Positions 7,095 to 10,043 of a DNA stretch of 10,043 nt are shown in pieces. The notes beneath the pieces are model-generated. The model did not search any database, was not told the DNA's origin, and saw nothing but the letters and a program-made list of their open reading frames with translations. The stretch is from Parafilimonas sp. (lineage in GTDB: Bacteria > Bacteroidota > Bacteroidia > Chitinophagales > Chitinophagaceae), in contig JAHEZC010000046.1 in assembly GCA_023251275.1 (NCBI GenBank), positions 1 to 10,043 of the forward strand, read 5' to 3'. A program made the position numbers and the translations under genes. Positions within the stretch are counted from its first letter, which is position 1. The number at the start of each line of letters is the position of its first letter.

Positions 7095-8078
7095 TTACTT
7101 ATTTCCATTCTTGTCGGCGGATGCCTGCGGATCTGTACTTAAAGTTTCCAGTTTTATTTTGTACTTCAATATTGCCCTGAGCACGCAGTCGCTTATCTCT
7201 TCCTGCCCGATCTCACTGTTGAGGTAATTTTCTTCGGAAGGCGTGCAGATGAATCCTGTTTCAACGAGGATGCTTGGCATGGCAGTTGCCTGGAGCACCC
7301 AGATACCTTCCCAGTCTCTTTGCTTCACACCGAGATTCACCCGGCCTGCTTTTTCAAATTCTTCCTGTATAAAGTCAGCCACCATTTTGCTGTTGGCAAA
7401 ATATTTTTGTGTACGCAGCGAAGCTAAAATTTTCGCTTCGGGACTTTCGAAATATTGAAAAGTGCTATCCACCTTTTCTCCATACATTTCCTGTTCGTTA
7501 TCTTTTACAAATTTTTGTTTTGCTTCGTTCCTGTCTGAAGCCCAGATATATGTTTCCGTTCCTTTTACTATACCAGGCAATTTATAATATTTTACAATCG
7601 GCACAGTACGCGTTTTTGCAACTTTTTTTTTCGAGCTTCCTTTTCCTGTGTAAGTGTAATATTTTTCCTTCCTGTATCCTGTAATTTTTTTGCTGTAAGG
7701 ATGTTGTGCATCATTCACGTGTATTGCTACAAAAAGGTCTCCGTGATTTTCATTGGCCATTTTTGCACGATACCTGTTTGCAAGATCTTTATCATCCATA
7801 TTATTGGGAAGATACCGGTCTGTTCTTGTATAAATGATTTTACAATCAGGAAGAGCCGCTTCCAATTTTTTCCCCAATCTCAGTGCAATGGCAAGTGTAA
7901 GATCCGATTCGTTGCTGTATTCACCCTGTGCACCCGGATCGGGCAATCCATGACCGGCGTCAATTATAATGGTCTGCAATGCCGGTTTTTGAGTATGTTT
8001 TACCGGAACGAGCCACGATGAAATGAGTACGGATAAAATTGCGAAACAGAAAGCAATGATTAAATATTTTTTCAACAT
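7095..8078 (-). CDS. N-acetylmuramoyl-L-alanine amidase (Amidase_3 family), first tandem copy
   Basis: Paralogue of the next gene with the same reaction. From the ATG at 8078 it has 327 residues. A hydrophobic N-terminus (about 5-24, LLIIAF-type) has no clear signal-peptidase site, so it may be a signal peptide or a membrane anchor. Zinc ligands are H43 (IIDAGHGLPDPGAQG), E57 and H120 (AIH); the catalytic residue is E273 in LVETGFI. The usual DAGHGG reads DAGHGL. The segment WVLQATAMPSILVETG is identical in both copies, showing a common origin by duplication. A basic insertion (about 134-172, with GKGSSKKK) precedes the GTETYIWA strand. A GTG at 8108 would add 10 residues (KNPFNRNGI-type leader) before this ATG; I prefer the ATG because the hydrophobic signal begins right after it. 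It diverges from the LptD-like gene. Confidence 0.94.
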   Translation of the reverse strand: MLKKYLIIAFCFAILSVLISSWLVPVKHTQKPALQTIIIDAGHGLPDPGAQGEYSNESDLTLAIALRLGKKLEAALPDCKIIYTRTDRYLPNNMDDKDLANRYRAKMANENHGDLFVAIHVNDAQHPYSKKITGYRKEKYYTYTGKGSSKKKVAKTRTVPIVKYYKLPGIVKGTETYIWASDRNEAKQKFVKDNEQEMYGEKVDSTFQYFESPEAKILASLRTQKYFANSKMVADFIQEEFEKAGRVNLGVKQRDWEGIWVLQATAMPSILVETGFICTPSEENYLNSEIGQEEISDCVLRAILKYKIKLETLSTDPQASADKNGNK

Positions 8079-8149
8079 AATTCCATTTCGGTTAAAAGGA
8101 TTCTTCACAAATCATTTATGCATTATAGACTATTTTTGTTTTACTACTT
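8079..8149. promoter_or_regulatory. Short divergent control region between amidase and lptD-like genes
   Basis: Only 71 bases separate the two preferred start codons (41 if the GTG at 8108 is used). On the plus strand TATTTTTG (8131-8138) matches the -7 consensus TAnnTTTG exactly, but no TTG is found 17-23 bases upstream, and the ATG follows after 11 bases, giving an almost leaderless transcript. No convincing minus-strand promoter was found. Any promoters for the two directions must be nearly back to back. Confidence 0.3.
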
Positions 8150-10043
8150 ATGCTGAGAAGTTGTAAAGTTAACAGAAAATATTTTTTTGCGGGGCCCGGA
8201 ATCATTCTTCTGCTCGTTATAACGTTTAGCATGCAGGCGAAAGATAAAAGTTTTTATTTTTTTTTCAAATCATTAACATCATTTTCAGACACTGCAAGCC
8301 CATCGGGTAATAACATAACGTTCAACGATACCATTCCGGAAAACAACGATACCATTTTTAACAATAATACGGATACTTCTATTGTATCAACAGATACTGT
8401 AAAAAAAGTTTTTATTGATACATTGGAATTTTCTAAAGATTCACTGGATGCACCGATCAATTATTCTGCTGATGATTCTGGCGTGCTCGTTATTTCATCA
8501 AAACAAATGTTTTTATATGGGAAAGGGAATGCAAAACACCAGGATATGCAACTGGAGGCTGCAGTGATACAATATGATCAGCAAACACAGTTGATAACTG
8601 CTTATGGAGGAATAGATACTGCTACCAATAACCCGTTGAATAAAGCAAAAATCACACAGGCAGGCTCGGAATCTATTAGTGATACAATTAAGTTCGACTT
8701 AAAAACTCAAAAGGGTATTACCAAAAATACTTTTTATAAAGAGGGGGATATTTTTGTTCATGCAGAAACGGTTAAAAAAATTGACAAGGATATTGCGTAT
8801 GCCCTGCGGGGAAGATTTACAACCTGCAACCTCGATACGCCGCATTTTGATTTTCGCGCAAAAAAGCTAAAACTCATCAACAACAAAATCGCCGTATCAG
8901 GCCCGGCATACCCGGAGTTTGAAGGCGTGCCTCTGCCAATTGCGATACCATTCGGTATTTATCCTTTGAACCGGGGAAGGCATTCAGGCCTGCTTGCTCC
9001 GCAACTCGCCACTAATGACAACCTGGGGCTGGGCCTCGAAGGATTAGGGTACTATAAAGTACTCAATGATTACTGGGATGTTACAGTACGTACAAACATT
9101 TATTCGTATGGCGGATGGAACCTTGATTTACGGCCTGAATATTATAAACGTTATAAATACCGGGGCAGCTTAGACCTTGCTATACAAAAAACAAAAATTC
9201 TCAACACGAGTGGCTTATCCAAACAGGAGTTCACGGAGTCATCAGGCTTTTTTATCACCTGGAGCCATTCTACAGACATGAGGTCAAGACCAGGTACAAG
9301 CTTTACCGCGAATGTAAGAGCCGGAAGTACAAAGTATAACCAGTATTATCCCAATGATGCATTTCGCAATTACCAAAACCAGCTAAGCTCATCCATTACT
9401 TATTCTAAAACATGGGCACAGGGGAAATATAATTTAAGCGTAGCTGCCAGCCACGATCAGAATAATAATCTTGGCCTCATTAATGTGCGACTTCCTACTG
9501 TAAATTTCGCTGCGACCACTATTTATCCCTTCCAGAAAAAAGACCAGGTAGGCAGCCCGAAATGGTACCAGAAATTAGGCATATCATATACGGGCACTTT
9601 TCTTAACCAGTTTTCTTTTTACGATTCTGCTTTTAACCTGAAAAGGCTGCTCGATACAGCACAATGGGGGGCAGAACACCGCATACCCATTACATTATCT
9701 TTACCGCCGTTGGGGCCATTCATTATATCGCCATCGGTTTCGTATTCGGAGAGATGGTACGGCCAGTTGATAGACCGGGTATGGAATGATTCAACCCGTA
9801 AGGTAGATACGCTTGTGCATCGTGGATTTTATACTGCAAGAGAAGTGAATTTCGGCCTTTCACTGAACACACGCATTTTCGGTACTTTTAACTTTCCCAA
9901 ATCAAAAGGTATAACGGCAATAAGGCATGAGATAAAACCATTTATTGGCCTCAATTATAAACCCGACCTTGTACAGCAATATTATAAAAACGTGCAGGTA
10001 GATACCACCGGAAAGTATATATACCGTTATTCACAATTACAGG
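8150..10043 (+). CDS. lptD: LptD-like outer-membrane LPS-assembly protein, 3' end cut off by the window
   Basis: LptD inserts lipopolysaccharide into the outer leaflet of the outer membrane, receiving it from an LptA-type bridge. The frame is open for 631 codons from the ATG at 8150 to the right edge. Order: signal peptide (hydrophobic about 11-26, probable cleavage after SMQA at 30); a low-complexity Asp/Thr/Asn-rich linker (about 45-110, repeated NDT- and DT-type units); an OstA-like periplasmic domain (about 115-260); then the start of the beta-barrel. Diagnostic motifs are FTTCNLDTPHFDF with C226, and PIAIPFGIYP followed by HSGLLAP (about 263-284), the counterpart of the plug/barrel entry in proteobacterial LptD. 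Alternating aromatic strands follow (e.g. YYKVLNDYWDVTVRTNIYS). Bacteroidota LptD proteins are usually 850-950 residues, so about a third is missing. An ATG at 8118 is closed by a stop after 12 codons and was not used. The partner LptE is not in the window. Confidence 0.92.
   Translation, partial: MLRSCKVNRKYFFAGPGIILLLVITFSMQAKDKSFYFFFKSLTSFSDTASPSGNNITFNDTIPENNDTIFNNNTDTSIVSTDTVKKVFIDTLEFSKDSLDAPINYSADDSGVLVISSKQMFLYGKGNAKHQDMQLEAAVIQYDQQTQLITAYGGIDTATNNPLNKAKITQAGSESISDTIKFDLKTQKGITKNTFYKEGDIFVHAETVKKIDKDIAYALRGRFTTCNLDTPHFDFRAKKLKLINNKIAVSGPAYPEFEGVPLPIAIPFGIYPLNRGRHSGLLAPQLATNDNLGLGLEGLGYYKVLNDYWDVTVRTNIYSYGGWNLDLRPEYYKRYKYRGSLDLAIQKTKILNTSGLSKQEFTESSGFFITWSHSTDMRSRPGTSFTANVRAGSTKYNQYYPNDAFRNYQNQLSSSITYSKTWAQGKYNLSVAASHDQNNNLGLINVRLPTVNFAATTIYPFQKKDQVGSPKWYQKLGISYTGTFLNQFSFYDSAFNLKRLLDTAQWGAEHRIPITLSLPPLGPFIISPSVSYSERWYGQLIDRVWNDSTRKVDTLVHRGFYTAREVNFGLSLNTRIFGTFNFPKSKGITAIRHEIKPFIGLNYKPDLVQQYYKNVQVDTTGKYIYRYSQLQ

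Noticed and set aside
8118..8156. Earlier ATG as an alternative start for the LptD-like gene
   Set aside because: That frame meets TGA after 12 codons and is not in frame with the LptD-like protein.

Overview
The window is ordinary chromosomal DNA from a member of the Bacteroidota, most likely near the Chitinophagaceae. The placement rests on protein character: a DtxR-type regulator with the SEENYIKAIY start, OstA-like and LptD-like proteins of the Bacteroidota type, TAnnTTTG-like promoter boxes, few Shine-Dalgarno sequences, and AT-rich, Lys/Asn-rich coding. The genus is not established. There are no rRNA or tRNA genes, no CRISPR array, no insertion sequence, and no stretch over 300 bases without a gene.

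Left part (1-3326), metal homeostasis. An Nramp-family Mn(II)/Fe(II) transporter (minus strand, running off the left edge) lies downstream of a DtxR/MntR-family metal-dependent repressor on the same strand. The 81-base region upstream of the repressor holds an inverted repeat resembling a DtxR/MntR operator that overlaps a -7-like box. The same region is the upstream region of a divergent gene for an uncharacterised lipoprotein with four cysteines in its C-terminal part.

Middle and right part (3348-10043), envelope biogenesis. Reading leftward on the minus strand from 8078 are two tandem N-acetylmuramoyl-L-alanine amidases (9 bases apart), then a single-MCE-domain (MlaD-like) lipid-transport protein, then a long OstA/LptA-like periplasmic protein whose start codon overlaps the MCE stop codon (ATGA). 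Diverging from the first amidase, with about 71 bases between start codons, is an LptD-like outer-membrane LPS-assembly protein that runs off the right edge.

Taken together, the right two thirds look like a compact envelope module: LPS transport (OstA-like bridge and LptD barrel), phospholipid or hydrophobic-lipid transport (MCE protein) and peptidoglycan trimming (amidases). Each family is known. What is less explained is why they are packed so tightly, the shared basic insertion in both amidases, the function of the four-Cys lipoprotein, and whether the metal regulator controls that lipoprotein. I see no clearly novel system beyond these points.
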